Shown one piece after another: positions 53,875-62,820 of a stretch of 64,000 bases of DNA. A program made the position numbers and the translations under genes. The stretch's first letter is position 1; each line of letters starts with the position of its first letter. Under the pieces are notes generated by a model. That model saw nothing but the letters and a program-made list of their open reading frames with translations, was not told the origin of the DNA and searched no databases. The stretch is from CAWGGS01 sp963822095 (lineage in GTDB: Bacteria; Desulfobacterota; Desulfobulbia; Desulfobulbales; Desulfocapsaceae): the NCBI GenBank assembly GCA_963822095.1, contig CAWGGS010000044.1, positions 19,930-83,929 of the forward strand, read 5' to 3'.

Positions 53875-54003
53875 ATGTCTAAAGAACAAAAAAGTAATAG
53901 AGAAGGAAAGAAAAAACCGGCCATGACCGCCAAAGAGAAAAAGGCAGCGAAAAAGTCAAAAAAAGAATCCGGGGATTTCCTGATTAACGACAGATCCAAA
54001 TAA
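53875..54003 (+). CDS. Small lysine-rich protein
   Basis: A 42-residue highly basic protein (MSKEQKSNREGKKKP... ending GDFLINDRSK), with nearly half Lys, Arg and Glu. AGGAGG at 53862-53867 gives a strong ribosome site for the ATG at 53875. Too short for a domain call; composition suggests a nucleic-acid- or ribosome-associated protein. Its end overlaps the transposase remnant on the other strand. Confidence 0.6.
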   Translation: MSKEQKSNREGKKKPAMTAKEKKAAKKSKKESGDFLINDRSK

Positions 54004-54277
54004 GTGATGTTGGGATCCTCTTGAGACAGTTGAAAATGTTTGGCACCGGCATAGATACAGTGCTTCTGTACTGGCTCGAAAGAATCTTGCGGATGCTCAA
54101 CCAACTTCTCTGAATTTCTGCCCCTTTTAATTTGAAGCGGATGGCGTGAACAAGATGATAGGCCAGGACAGTTATAAACAGATGTCCGGAAACCCGTTTT
54201 GCTATCTGACGGTGAACCGGTCGTAGACCGAGCATCGACTTCAGCGAATGAAAAACAGCCTCGAGGTCTGTTTGCAC
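53984..54277 (-). pseudogene. Remnant of an IS1634/IS4-type transposase (C-terminal part)
   Basis: Codons from GTG 54277 read VQTDLEAVFHSLKSMLGLRP, HRQIAKRVSGHLFITVLAYH and LVHAIRFKLKG, which is the C-terminal part of IS1634-type DDE transposases (...RSLKSELGLRPVYHQ...RVDGHIFISVLAYHLLH). The catalytic Glu region is near the start; everything upstream is lost, and a stop codon lies just before it. No inverted repeats of an IS were found around it. Confidence 0.7.
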
Positions 54278-54828
54278 CCCGGCTTTATTTTAAGGCACCA
54301 CAAAAGCTATTCGAGAAAATCACTCCTGACAACATGCCGCTCCTTTGATGGAGTGAAAGTCACAAAGTCGGCGAAATCCCATCGAACATGCCCATGATAC
54401 AGAGGCGGTCTGGCGTTATGGAGTTGAACCGTATCGGGGCGCAGCCGATGTCTACCGCCTGTCTGGATGGAACCCTCAGGGTGGATGGTGGCATGATCCC
54501 CTTGGAAAGAGGCCTGATTAAGCATCGCATCGTGGTCAGGATGAAGGGCAAGGCCTCGGCTGATAAAACAAGAAACTCTTTAGATAAGAGAGAGTCGACT
54601 GGCGCGACCAACATTGAAAAAGGTTGATGCCTGGCGATGCCTGGCTGTTTTTTGCCCCGCTGCGGTGGAAAATAGTTCTGGAAACTGCTCATGTTCCCTG
54701 ATATGCTTTATATATTAACTGCATCACAATTCACCACTTCAAAATGAATTGGCCGGAAGAATGCACAATCACATCCGAGCCTGTTTCGGCAAAAGACAAG
54801 CAATGGTTTGTTGGTATCGGAGGTCAAG
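54278..54828. other. Intergenic region, probably debris of the lost IS
   Basis: 551 bp between the transposase remnant and the CheB-CheR gene. Open frames on both strands (54360-54692 minus, 54388-54627 plus) have no ribosome sites and no recognisable relatives. They may be frameshifted remains of the IS or of a gene it entered. The CheB-CheR ribosome site (CGGAGG) lies at 54818-54823. Confidence 0.4.
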
Positions 54829-57723
54829 ATGACGCCCAGAAAAAACAAGATAGCCGAAACGGCTGCAGCGACATCCAATGCCGCACCCGCCACGACAGAG
54901 CCGGTTGCAGAAAAAGCCTCTAAGACCCAAACAGCAGCCGGGAGCACCGAAGCCTCATTTCCCGTAGTCGGCATTGGAGCATCCGCCGGAGGGCTGGCGG
55001 CCTTTGAGGCATTTTTTTCCGGTATGCCGGCTGAAAATGATCCCGGCATGGCCTTCGTGCTGGTTCAGCACCTGGCCCCGGACCATAAGAGTATCCTCAC
55101 CGGCCTCATCCAGCGCTACACCCGGATGAAGGTCTTCGAGGTCACGGATGGGATGGAGGTTGCGCCGAACTGTGCCTATATCATCCCGCCGGGGCGTGAC
55201 ATGGCCTTTTTGAACGGTGCACTTCAGTTGTTTGAGCCCTCTGCTCCCCGGGGCCGGCGTCTGCCCATCGATTTTTTCTTCCGGTCGCTGGCCCAGGATC
55301 AGCGGGAAAAGGCGATCTGCATCGTCCTGTCCGGTACCGGCAGTGACGGTTCCCAGGGCGTGCGTGCAATTAAAGGTGAGGGCGGCATGGTGATGGCCCA
55401 GGCCCCTGATTCCACCGGATACGACGGTATGCCGAGAAGTGCCATTGCCACCGGACTGGTCGATTATGAGCTGCCTCCCTCCGAAATGGCCGCCCAGCTC
55501 ATGGCCTATGTTGACCACGCCTTTGGCAAGAACCCCCACCTGTCCCGCTCCTCAGTGCCCAGGATCGAAAACGTGCATAAGAAGATTTTTATCCTGCTGC
55601 GGGCCCAGACCGATCATGACTTTTCCCTCTATAAGCCGAGCACGGTCAACCGCCGCATCGCACGTCGCATGGCCGTCCACCAGGTTGAAACCACAGACGA
55701 TTACGTCAAATATCTCCAGAAGACACCGACCGAGGTGGACGCGCTCTTCCGCGACCTGCTTATCGGTGTGACCAATTTCTTCCGCGATCCCGAGGCCTTT
55801 GGCGCCCTTGAAGCGCAGGTTATTCCCAAGCTCTTAGAGAATAAGCCGGCGGGTGCGGTGATCCGTATCTGGTCGCCGGGGTGCTCCACCGGTGAAGAGG
55901 CCTATTCCCTTGCCATTCTCCTGCAGGAACGCCTGGAGGAGCTGAAACAGAACTACAAGGTACAGATCTTTGCCACCGACATCGACAGCCAGGCGATTGA
56001 CACGGCCCGCAAAGGTATCTACCCCGCAAGCATAGCCGCCGATGTGGCTCCTGAACGGCTGTCTCGATTTTTTTCTGCCGATCCCGACTCTTACCGCATC
56101 CATAAGAGCATCCGGGATATGGTGGTCTTTTCCGAGCAGGACATGATCAGAGACCCGCCGTTTTCCAAACTCGATCTCATCAGCTGCCGCAATCTCCTGA
56201 TTTATATGGGTGGGGAACTGCAGAAGAAGCTGATCCCCCTGTTTCACTATGCGCTGAAACCGAGCGGTTTTCTATTCCTGGGCACCTCTGAAAGCGTCGG
56301 GGAATTTGGTGATCTGTTTTCCGTGCTGGACCGAAAAGCCAAACTGTTCACCCGGATAGAGGATATTCACAGTGCCGGACGCTCAGCCCTCGGCCGATTT
56401 GTCCCACCCATGATGACGAGGGAGGAATCAATCCTGCGAACTATCGAAAAGACAAGCGTCCCCGGAAAGCTGTCGCTGCGTGATCTCACCGAACGAGCAC
56501 TCCTGCAACAGGTGGCCCCAACCGGTGCGCTCGTCAACAGCCGCGGCGACATCCTCTACCTGCATGGCCGCACCGGCATGTATCTGGAACCGGCCCCGGG
56601 GGATGCCGGCATCAACAACATCGTAAAGATGGCCCGGGAAGGATTGCGTCATGAGCTGGCGAAGACCCTGCAAAAGGCGGTGGGAACAAAGAACATTTCA
56701 CGCTCGACTGGCCTGCGGGTCAAGACCAACGGTGACTTCACGACAGTCAACCTGACCATCCGCCCGGTGGTCACCGGCCCGTCCACCACCACCGATAATC
56801 CTCTCTTCCTCATTATGCTGGAGGAGGAGGTGCCGGCTGCCGGCAAAGAGACAGGCCATCAGAGCAGAAAAAAAGCCGGTGCGGAGGAACTCAAGGCCAG
56901 CATCGATATCGCGGCGCTCAGGCAGGAATTGCGGGCCAAGGAAGAATACCTCCAGGCAGCCAACGAGGAGTTGGAGACCTCCAACGAGGAGCTGAAATCT
57001 TCCAATGAGGAGATGCAGTCGGTCAACGAAGAACTGCAATCCACCAACGAGGAGCTGGAGACCTCCAAGGAGGAACTGCAATCAGTCAACGAGGAACTGG
57101 CCACGGTCAACGCCGAGCTGCAGACCAAGGTGACCGATCTGACGCGGGCCAACAACGACATGAACAACCTGCTTGCCGGGACCGGCATCGCCACCATTTT
57201 TGTCGATCACAGGCTGCGCATCCTGCGCTTCACCCCCACCGCTATCCGGATCATCAATTTGATCCAGAGCGATATTGGGCGGCCCGTGGGGCACATTGTC
57301 TCCAATCTGGTCGGCTATGGGGAATTGCTCACCGACGTACAGGCCGTATTGGACACTCTGGTTGCCAAGGAGATCGACGTGCAGACGAAAGAAGACCGTT
57401 GGTACACCATGCGGATTCAGCCTTACCGCACACTCGATAACATCATCGAAGGTGCAGTGATCAGCTTTATCGACGTTACAGAGAGGAAGAAGACCGAGGC
57501 CGCTCTGCAAGCTGCGAGGGAAGACATCCGAACCCTGCGCGGCATTATTCCCATCTGCTCTAACTGCAAAAAGATCCGCGATGACAAAGGCTTCTGGAGC
57601 CAGGTGGAAGCATATGTCAGTAGCCGTACCGATGCTAAGTTCAGTCATAGCATCTGTCCGGACTGTGCAGAAAAACTCTTTCCCGGGATTGACCTGGATG
57701 AGGAAAAAGACCACGGAAAATGA
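54829..57723 (+). CDS. CheB methylesterase-CheR methyltransferase-PAS hybrid regulator
   Basis: A 964-residue protein. Residues 1-40 form an Ala/Thr-rich lead. ~42-230: CheB-type methylesterase with GIGASAGGLAAFEAFF, VQHLAPDHKS and GTGSDGSQGVRAI (Ser-His-Asp set). ~245-510: CheR-type methyltransferase (WSPGCSTGEEAYSLAI, FATDIDSQAIDTARKG, DLISCRNLLIYM). ~680-760: long coiled coil of NEELxTSNEEL repeats. ~765-900: PAS-type fold. The end is the tail GIIPICSNCKKIRDDKGFW ... FSHSICPDCA, in place of the histidine kinase seen in many relatives. Start by CGGAGG before 54829. 58 bp before the sigma-54 activator, so probably one operon. Confidence 0.93.
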   Translation: MTPRKNKIAETAAATSNAAPATTEPVAEKASKTQTAAGSTEASFPVVGIGASAGGLAAFEAFFSGMPAENDPGMAFVLVQHLAPDHKSILTGLIQRYTRMKVFEVTDGMEVAPNCAYIIPPGRDMAFLNGALQLFEPSAPRGRRLPIDFFFRSLAQDQREKAICIVLSGTGSDGSQGVRAIKGEGGMVMAQAPDSTGYDGMPRSAIATGLVDYELPPSEMAAQLMAYVDHAFGKNPHLSRSSVPRIENVHKKIFILLRAQTDHDFSLYKPSTVNRRIARRMAVHQVETTDDYVKYLQKTPTEVDALFRDLLIGVTNFFRDPEAFGALEAQVIPKLLENKPAGAVIRIWSPGCSTGEEAYSLAILLQERLEELKQNYKVQIFATDIDSQAIDTARKGIYPASIAADVAPERLSRFFSADPDSYRIHKSIRDMVVFSEQDMIRDPPFSKLDLISCRNLLIYMGGELQKKLIPLFHYALKPSGFLFLGTSESVGEFGDLFSVLDRKAKLFTRIEDIHSAGRSALGRFVPPMMTREESILRTIEKTSVPGKLSLRDLTERALLQQVAPTGALVNSRGDILYLHGRTGMYLEPAPGDAGINNIVKMAREGLRHELAKTLQKAVGTKNISRSTGLRVKTNGDFTTVNLTIRPVVTGPSTTTDNPLFLIMLEEEVPAAGKETGHQSRKKAGAEELKASIDIAALRQELRAKEEYLQAANEELETSNEELKSSNEEMQSVNEELQSTNEELETSKEELQSVNEELATVNAELQTKVTDLTRANNDMNNLLAGTGIATIFVDHRLRILRFTPTAIRIINLIQSDIGRPVGHIVSNLVGYGELLTDVQAVLDTLVAKEIDVQTKEDRWYTMRIQPYRTLDNIIEGAVISFIDVTERKKTEAALQAAREDIRTLRGIIPICSNCKKIRDDKGFWSQVEAYVSSRTDAKFSHSICPDCAEKLFPGIDLDEEKDHGK

Positions 57724-57781
57724 TGACTGACATGGGAATCAACCGAGGTGAACCACATAATCGAAGGTGGAGGCTTTCAGT

Positions 57782-59326
57782 ATGAGCAGTGATCGGTCCG
57801 CCGGGAAAACGAAAGAAAATATCAAGAAACTTGGGCCGTATATCCAAAGGGTCCATTCCTATCTTGAGGTTTTTGACGATATCCTGGGTTCGATCCGCGA
57901 GCCCATCGTGGTGCTCGATTCCACATTGAAGGTGGTCAAAGCCAACCAGGCCTTTTACCGGACCTTCAAGGTCGATGCCGAGGCAGCGGAGGGGACCACG
58001 ATATACAAACTCGGCAATCGGCAATGGGATATTCCGCAGCTGAGGAACCTGCTTGAGGATATCCTGTCCAAAAAACAGATGGTCAGCGATTTTGAGCTGG
58101 AACATACCTTTGAGAGCTTAGGTCCGAAAATTTTGCAGGTCAATGCCGGATGGATCGCCAAAGAGGAAAACCAGGCCCGGTTGATCTTTTTGGCTATTTC
58201 CGATGTAACGGAGCGGGAATATTATAAACGGGGTCTCGAGGAGCTGGTTGAAAAACGTACGGCCGATCTCATTGCAGCCAGGGAAGAGGCGGAGAAGAAG
58301 AAACAGATCGCCGAAGCGGCTCTGAGTGAAATAGAAAGCCTGAAAGATCAGCTGGAAGCGGAAAGAGCCTATCTGCAGGATGAAATCAAACTGGAGTACA
58401 ACTATGAGAATATCATCGGCACTAGCGACGGGCTGAAGTATGTTCTCTACAAGGTTGAACAGATTGCCGGCAGCAATACGACGGTCCTGGTTCTCGGGGA
58501 GACAGGGACCGGCAAGGAGTTAGTCGCTCGCGCCATTCACGGCCATAGCCTGCGCAAAAAACGGGCCCTGGTAAAGGTAAATTGCGCCGTACTGCCGGCT
58601 AACCTCATCGAAAGCGAGTTGTTCGGGCATGAGAAAGGTGCCTTCACCGGGTCGCAGTCCAAACGTCTCGGCCGATTCGAGATTGCCAACGGCACCACCC
58701 TGTTTCTCGATGAAATAGGAGAGTTGCCCCTGGATCTGCAGGCCAAGCTCCTCCGAGTTCTCCAGGATGGCGAGTTTGAACGGCTGGGCAGCTCGCAGAC
58801 CATCAAGGTCGATACCCGGATCATTGCCGCTACCAACCGCAACCTGGAAGAAGAGGTCCGCAAAGGAAATTTCCGCGAGGATCTCTGGTATCGCTTGAGT
58901 GTTTTCCCCATTACCGTGCCGCCGCTCAGGGACCGGTCGGAGGACATCCCTCTGCTTGTGGATTTTTACGCCATGAAGATTGCCAAGAGACTGGGCAAGA
59001 CCATTCAAATCATTCCGTCAAGCGTAATGCATTCCCTGCAGGACTACCACTGGCCCGGCAATATCCGGGAGCTGGAAAACGTCCTGGAACGGGCGGTGAT
59101 TAACTCATCCGGCCCCAAGTTACGTCTCATGGACGAGCTCAAAAAACGAAACGAAGAAGTCCTGCCAAGCCGAAAAAAACTGCAGACAGTCGAACGGGAC
59201 TATATTCTTCAGATACTGGAACAAACCCACTGGAAAATTAGCGGAAAACACAGTGCGGCTGAAATCCTCGGTCTGGATCGCAGTACCCTCCGCGCTCGCA
59301 TGCGTAAACTCAATATCCGGAAATAG
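57782..59326 (+). CDS. Sigma-54-dependent activator with PAS sensor (NtrC-like)
   Basis: A 514-residue enhancer-binding protein. ~20-150: PAS domain (LEVFDDILGSIREPIVVLD). ~155-205: coiled-coil. ~215-440: AAA+ domain with GETGTGKELVARAIH (Walker A), GAFTGS (sigma-54-contact loop, normally GAFTGA), LFLDEIGELPLDLQ (Walker B). The C-terminal Fis-type HTH (SGKHSAAEILGLDRSTLRARM) binds DNA. No receiver domain, so input is through the PAS domain or CheB-CheR partner. GGAGG at 57768-57772 marks the start. Adjacent to the palindromic sites at 59407-59440. Confidence 0.95.
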   Translation: MSSDRSAGKTKENIKKLGPYIQRVHSYLEVFDDILGSIREPIVVLDSTLKVVKANQAFYRTFKVDAEAAEGTTIYKLGNRQWDIPQLRNLLEDILSKKQMVSDFELEHTFESLGPKILQVNAGWIAKEENQARLIFLAISDVTEREYYKRGLEELVEKRTADLIAAREEAEKKKQIAEAALSEIESLKDQLEAERAYLQDEIKLEYNYENIIGTSDGLKYVLYKVEQIAGSNTTVLVLGETGTGKELVARAIHGHSLRKKRALVKVNCAVLPANLIESELFGHEKGAFTGSQSKRLGRFEIANGTTLFLDEIGELPLDLQAKLLRVLQDGEFERLGSSQTIKVDTRIIAATNRNLEEEVRKGNFREDLWYRLSVFPITVPPLRDRSEDIPLLVDFYAMKIAKRLGKTIQIIPSSVMHSLQDYHWPGNIRELENVLERAVINSSGPKLRLMDELKKRNEEVLPSRKKLQTVERDYILQILEQTHWKISGKHSAAEILGLDRSTLRARMRKLNIRK

Positions 59327-59406
59327 TACATTCTCCTCCTCGCAGAGTGATCTCCAGACCCAGAGGTGACGGAGTTTCCTCCCCACCATCCCCCTCCCGC
59401 CACGTT

Positions 59407-59440
59407 TGGTCATATATGACCATTTGGGCAGATATGACCG
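59407..59440 (+). promoter_or_regulatory. Likely activator binding sites (UAS) for the adjacent sigma-54 regulator
   Basis: A perfect 16-bp palindrome TGGTCATATATGACCA at 59407-59422, followed 18 bp on by a second imperfect copy TGGGCAGATATGACCG (12 of 16 identical). Center-to-(-24) distance is about 125 bp, normal for NtrC-type enhancers. It recurs at 63047-63082 with a -24/-12 promoter at the same distance. Confidence 0.8.
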
Positions 59441-59538
59441 AACTCCTGGGCTTTTATTGTCGGTCCGATATAGGCCATTTTGAAAAATTATCCTTAAATT
59501 ACAAAGTGATGATTTATAGAGTACGATTGCTCACAATC

Positions 59539-59554
59539 TGGCGTAATGATTGCT
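59539..59554 (+). promoter_or_regulatory. Sigma-54 (-24/-12) promoter of the BON-domain gene
   Basis: TGGCGTAATGATTGCT fits TGGC-N7-TTGCW with the required GG-10-GC spacing. It lies about 110 bp before the BON gene start and about 125 bp after the palindromic site. Transcription should begin near 59565. Confidence 0.85.
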
Positions 59555-59662
59555 TCGTCTATAAGAGACCATTCCCAAAGTCTGCAGGAACGCATCACCG
59601 GTGAAAGATGGAGCTATGAAGAAATTTCAAGAACATTCCAACAAATAAAGGAGAAAAATACC

Positions 59663-60463
59663 ATGAAACTTTATCGCTTTATACTGGCGGCAACTGTGGT
59701 TTCTCTGTTGTTCGTCAGTGTTCCTGTGTTCGCATCCGGAACGGACGACAGCATCGAAGCATCCGTAAAGCAGTCGTTTGTGTTCAAGACCTACCTCAAG
59801 GATGACGACGTTACAGTCCAGTCCAAGGATGGTGTTGTCACTTTGACCGGAACTGTTTCCGAAGGCTCCCACAAAACATTGGCCCAGGAGTACGTCGCGA
59901 GCCTGCCGGGAGTTAAATCCGTGGAGAACAAGCTGAAAGAAAAAGACGAAGTCCCTGCTGAACAATCAGATATCTGGCTAATTAGTAAAATAAAAGCCAC
60001 ACTTTTGTTCCATCGGAATGTGACGGCCACCGAAACTGAGGTCTTAGTAAAAGATGGGACGGTCACCTTGCGGGGCAATGCCACCAGTGCAGCCCAAAAG
60101 GACTTGACAACCGAATATGTTAAGGATGTGGAAGGTGTCAAAAATGTTATTAATGAGATGAAAGTACCATCCACTGCAAAAAAGGCTGGCGAAACAAAGA
60201 TGGGCGTCAATGTGGATGCGATAGTTGAAACAATTGATGATGCTTCCGTTACCGCGCTGGTCAAATCGACCTTGCTGTTCCATCGATCAACAAGCGCTGT
60301 GAATACCACTGTCGAGACCAATGGCGGTGTGGTTGACCTGGGCGGCACAGCCGAGAATGCAGCTGAAAAAGACCTGGTCACCAAACTCGTGAGCGATGTG
60401 CACGGTGTAAAAAAGGTTATCAACAATATGACCGTTAAAGGAGCCAAACCCACGACCAATTGA
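59663..60463 (+). CDS. Triple-BON-domain periplasmic protein (OsmY-like)
   Basis: A 266-residue secreted protein. Signal peptide 1-~26 (FILAATVVSLLFVSVPVFASG). Three BON modules follow at about 30-105, 115-175 and 195-265, each with the DGVVTLTGTV / DGTVTLRGNA / GGVVDLGGTA strand and the matching V-KxV-N helix ends. BON domains bind phospholipid membranes; OsmY-like proteins act in envelope and osmotic stress. The ATG at 59663 follows AAGGAG. Expression is expected from the sigma-54 promoter upstream. Confidence 0.92.
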   Translation: MKLYRFILAATVVSLLFVSVPVFASGTDDSIEASVKQSFVFKTYLKDDDVTVQSKDGVVTLTGTVSEGSHKTLAQEYVASLPGVKSVENKLKEKDEVPAEQSDIWLISKIKATLLFHRNVTATETEVLVKDGTVTLRGNATSAAQKDLTTEYVKDVEGVKNVINEMKVPSTAKKAGETKMGVNVDAIVETIDDASVTALVKSTLLFHRSTSAVNTTVETNGGVVDLGGTAENAAEKDLVTKLVSDVHGVKKVINNMTVKGAKPTTN

Positions 60464-60472
60464 GGTCTGTCA

Positions 60473-60518
60473 GCCCAACGTCGAATCTTTCATTCGAAGT
60501 CCTGCCGTTGGGCGGTTT
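60473..60518 (+). terminator. Rho-independent terminator of the BON gene
   Basis: GCCCAACG (60473-60480) pairs with CGTTGGGC (60506-60513), with an inner TCGAA/TTCGA pair, followed by GGTTTTA. It starts 10 bp after the BON stop codon. Confidence 0.8.
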
Positions 60519-60804
60519 TACCGATTTGAAAAACGGTTCAGCCAATGAAAGTGTGCGCGAACGGAAAGACAACCGCTCGTGTTCTCGGATCCGACAATCC
60601 AGCACATTCGCTGACATGAACAACCGAATCGTAGGTCTTTTGATAACCGTATCCCTGTTCGCGGTATTTGTCCCTTGAGGGTAGTACCGACGGTCTTGCC
60701 TCGAGGTGCTGAGGTGGTGCCACCGGATTGATCATGCGAGTGGAACGAGGCTGCGATCTTTGTCGGGGTTGGACATAATACGTGATTTCCCCAGTGAAAA
60801 GTAT
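60519..60804. other. Intergenic region with a possible 20-residue hydrophobic peptide
   Basis: 286 bp between the BON terminator and the DUF2914 gene. An ATG at 60616 opens MNNRIVGLLITVSLFAVFVP (60616-60678), a signal-sequence-like peptide with no ribosome site; it may be a decayed secretion signal or a leader. Nothing else is supported. Confidence 0.35.
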
Positions 60805-61230
60805 ATGAAAATTACAGTCCGCAAAATGTGCTGCATCTTTATCCTGGCCGTGGTGCTCGCTGTTCCGGATGCTTTGTGGAGCCAGGAGGTCTCTGCTCCC
60901 CTTGTACGTCCCAAATTGGCCAAAGCTGTCATGTGCGAGTCCATCCAGAAATTTGCTCCGATCAATCCCGCAGTCGTTTTTTCCATCGATCTGGGCCGTG
61001 TTTCCTGTTTCACGGAGTTCGACCCCGTGGTGAAACAAACCACCATTCATCATAGATGGTATCACAGAGATAATCTGATTTCGGCAAAACAGTTTACGAT
61101 CAATCCGCCCCGGTGGTCGTCATTTTCCAGCATGCAACTCAGGGATGCGGACAAAGGACCATGGCGGGTTGACGTCACAGATGAAAACGACAAACTCATG
61201 TATACATTGCGATTCAGCATAACGGATTAA
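60805..61230 (+). CDS. DUF2914 domain-containing exported protein
   Basis: A 141-residue protein with a signal peptide (CCIFILAVVLAVPDALWSQE). The DUF2914 domain is VMCESIQKFAPINPAVVFS, VSCFTEFDPV, TIHHRWYHRD, WSSFSSMQLRDADKGPWRVDVTDENDKLMYTLRF. Its function is not established; the family is common in envelope-related operons. ATG 60805 is the only start with a signal peptide. Followed 4 bp later by the diadenylate cyclase. Confidence 0.85.
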   Translation: MKITVRKMCCIFILAVVLAVPDALWSQEVSAPLVRPKLAKAVMCESIQKFAPINPAVVFSIDLGRVSCFTEFDPVVKQTTIHHRWYHRDNLISAKQFTINPPRWSSFSSMQLRDADKGPWRVDVTDENDKLMYTLRFSITD

Positions 61231-61234
61231 ATTC

Positions 61235-62689
61235 ATGGACCCGTTGATACAGGCACTGACCGGTTTGCGGTGGCAGGACATCGTCGATATCCTGCTCAAT
61301 AGCTATATTTTGTTCAGGCTGTACGTGCTGTTCAGGGGTACCAATGTGGTTCGGATGGTTATTGCCATTGCGATGCTCTGGATGTTGGAACGAATGGCGA
61401 TGAATATGGGGCTGATTGTGACCAGCTGGGCGATGCAGGGCATTATTGCCGCTGCCGCCCTGATAATTATCATCGTATTTCGCAATGAAATCGCCAGTGT
61501 TTTGCAAACCCGCAGCCTCAGGTCCTTCTTTTGGGGAATACCCCAGCGCCAGATACAGACCCCGATAGATATCATTGTGGAGAGTGTCTACGAATTGGCC
61601 AACCACAAACTGGGTGCCCTGATTGTTTTGCCGCTGAAAAAAGGCATCGAATCGGTGGTCCACGGTGGCGTTCCCTGGCAGGGGAAACTTTCTCGTGAGA
61701 TGCTGCTCAGTATTTTCTGGCATGGCACACCGGTGCATGACGGTGCCACGGTAATCCAGGGAGACCGTATCGTGGAAGTCGGTGCCATTCTTCCCCTCTC
61801 AAAAAGTCACGATCTGCCCTCAAACTTCGGTACGCGGCATCGTGCCGCGTGTGGACTAGCCGAGCAGACGGACGCCTTAGTTATCGTGGTTTCCGAGGAG
61901 CGTGGTGAGGTTACGGTGTTTAAGGAACAATCAATTATCACCATCAAGGACAGTGTTGAACTGGATCGAGTGCTGCGTGAACAGGCCGACCCGGGACCTG
62001 TAAAAAATGGAGCGAGAAGTCAGGCAATGGAACTCAGTATAGCCGCGACGATCTGTCTGGTTGGTATAACCGGTATCTGGTTCAGTTTTGCCCGGGGATT
62101 TGAGACTTTTGTAAACCTTGTGGTTCCGGTGGAGTTTATGAACCCGGGGGCGAAGATGGAGCTTTTGGCAACATCGGCGAACAGCGTCAAGCTTCAGCTC
62201 AGCGGGTCGGGATCGCTGATCAAGACCCTTCGGCCAGATCAGGTGAAGGTCAAACTCAATTTGGACAATGCGGTTGTCGGCAGCAATAAGGTCACTATCA
62301 CCAGGGACAGTATCGTCCTGCCACCGGGTATTCAGCTTAAGCAGGTAGAGCCCCAGGTACTCGAGGTAAACCTCGACGTTCCGGTTCAGAAACAGCTGCC
62401 CATTCAGGCGGATTGGACCGGTAAATTGCCGGCCGGTTTTATCATGCAGGAGGCCCACACGATTCCTGATACGGTAAAGGTGGTGGGCGGCAGCCTGGCT
62501 CTCAAGGACATTCAAACTCTCTATACGGAAAAGATTCCACTGGAAAACATCACCACCGGCAGTAAGGTATCCGTCGGCCTCGTGCTCCTGCCTTCATATT
62601 TGAAGCTGGACGATGAGTCCCAAAATCACGTTGAGGTAATCTACAAAATAACCAGGAGGCCGCCTCCCCCAGGCGATGTGAGTAGGTAA
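61235..62689 (+). CDS. Diadenylate cyclase (CdaA-type) fused to a YbbR region
   Basis: A 484-residue c-di-AMP synthase. Three TM segments at the N-terminus (~10-85), DAC domain ~95-250 with HDGATVIQGD (DGA) and GTRHRAACGLAEQ (RHR). A second TM follows at ~272-290 and then an extracytoplasmic YbbR-type beta region (~300-480). In Firmicutes CdaA and its YbbR regulator CdaR are separate genes; here one chain joins them, so the periplasmic part may control the cyclase directly. c-di-AMP controls potassium and wall homeostasis. Confidence 0.92.
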   Translation: MDPLIQALTGLRWQDIVDILLNSYILFRLYVLFRGTNVVRMVIAIAMLWMLERMAMNMGLIVTSWAMQGIIAAAALIIIIVFRNEIASVLQTRSLRSFFWGIPQRQIQTPIDIIVESVYELANHKLGALIVLPLKKGIESVVHGGVPWQGKLSREMLLSIFWHGTPVHDGATVIQGDRIVEVGAILPLSKSHDLPSNFGTRHRAACGLAEQTDALVIVVSEERGEVTVFKEQSIITIKDSVELDRVLREQADPGPVKNGARSQAMELSIAATICLVGITGIWFSFARGFETFVNLVVPVEFMNPGAKMELLATSANSVKLQLSGSGSLIKTLRPDQVKVKLNLDNAVVGSNKVTITRDSIVLPPGIQLKQVEPQVLEVNLDVPVQKQLPIQADWTGKLPAGFIMQEAHTIPDTVKVVGGSLALKDIQTLYTEKIPLENITTGSKVSVGLVLLPSYLKLDDESQNHVEVIYKITRRPPPPGDVSR

Positions 62690-62700
62690 GACCTGATTGA

Positions 62701-62812
62701 ATATATTGTTCAAATATTGGAACAAATCCGCTGGAAAATGAGCGAAAAACACAGTGCGGCTGAATTCTTGGTCTGGATCGCAGTACCCTCTGTGCTCGCA
62801 TGGGTGAGCTCA
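62701..62812 (+). pseudogene. Decayed copy of the sigma-54 activator 3' end (Fis-type HTH)
   Basis: Matches the last ~110 bp of the activator at 59205-59320, including an identical stretch GTCTGGATCGCAGTACCCT. A one-base deletion (TGAATTCTTGG for TGAAATCCTCGG) shifts the frame, and the end is overwritten by the family A repeat. The upstream part is absent. Evidence that a second activator gene once stood here. Confidence 0.8.
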
Positions 62813-62820
62813 ATATAAAA

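Noticed and set aside
54360..54692. Frames on both strands upstream of CheB-CheR as genes
   Set aside because: No ribosome sites, no relatives, next to an IS remnant; treated as debris.
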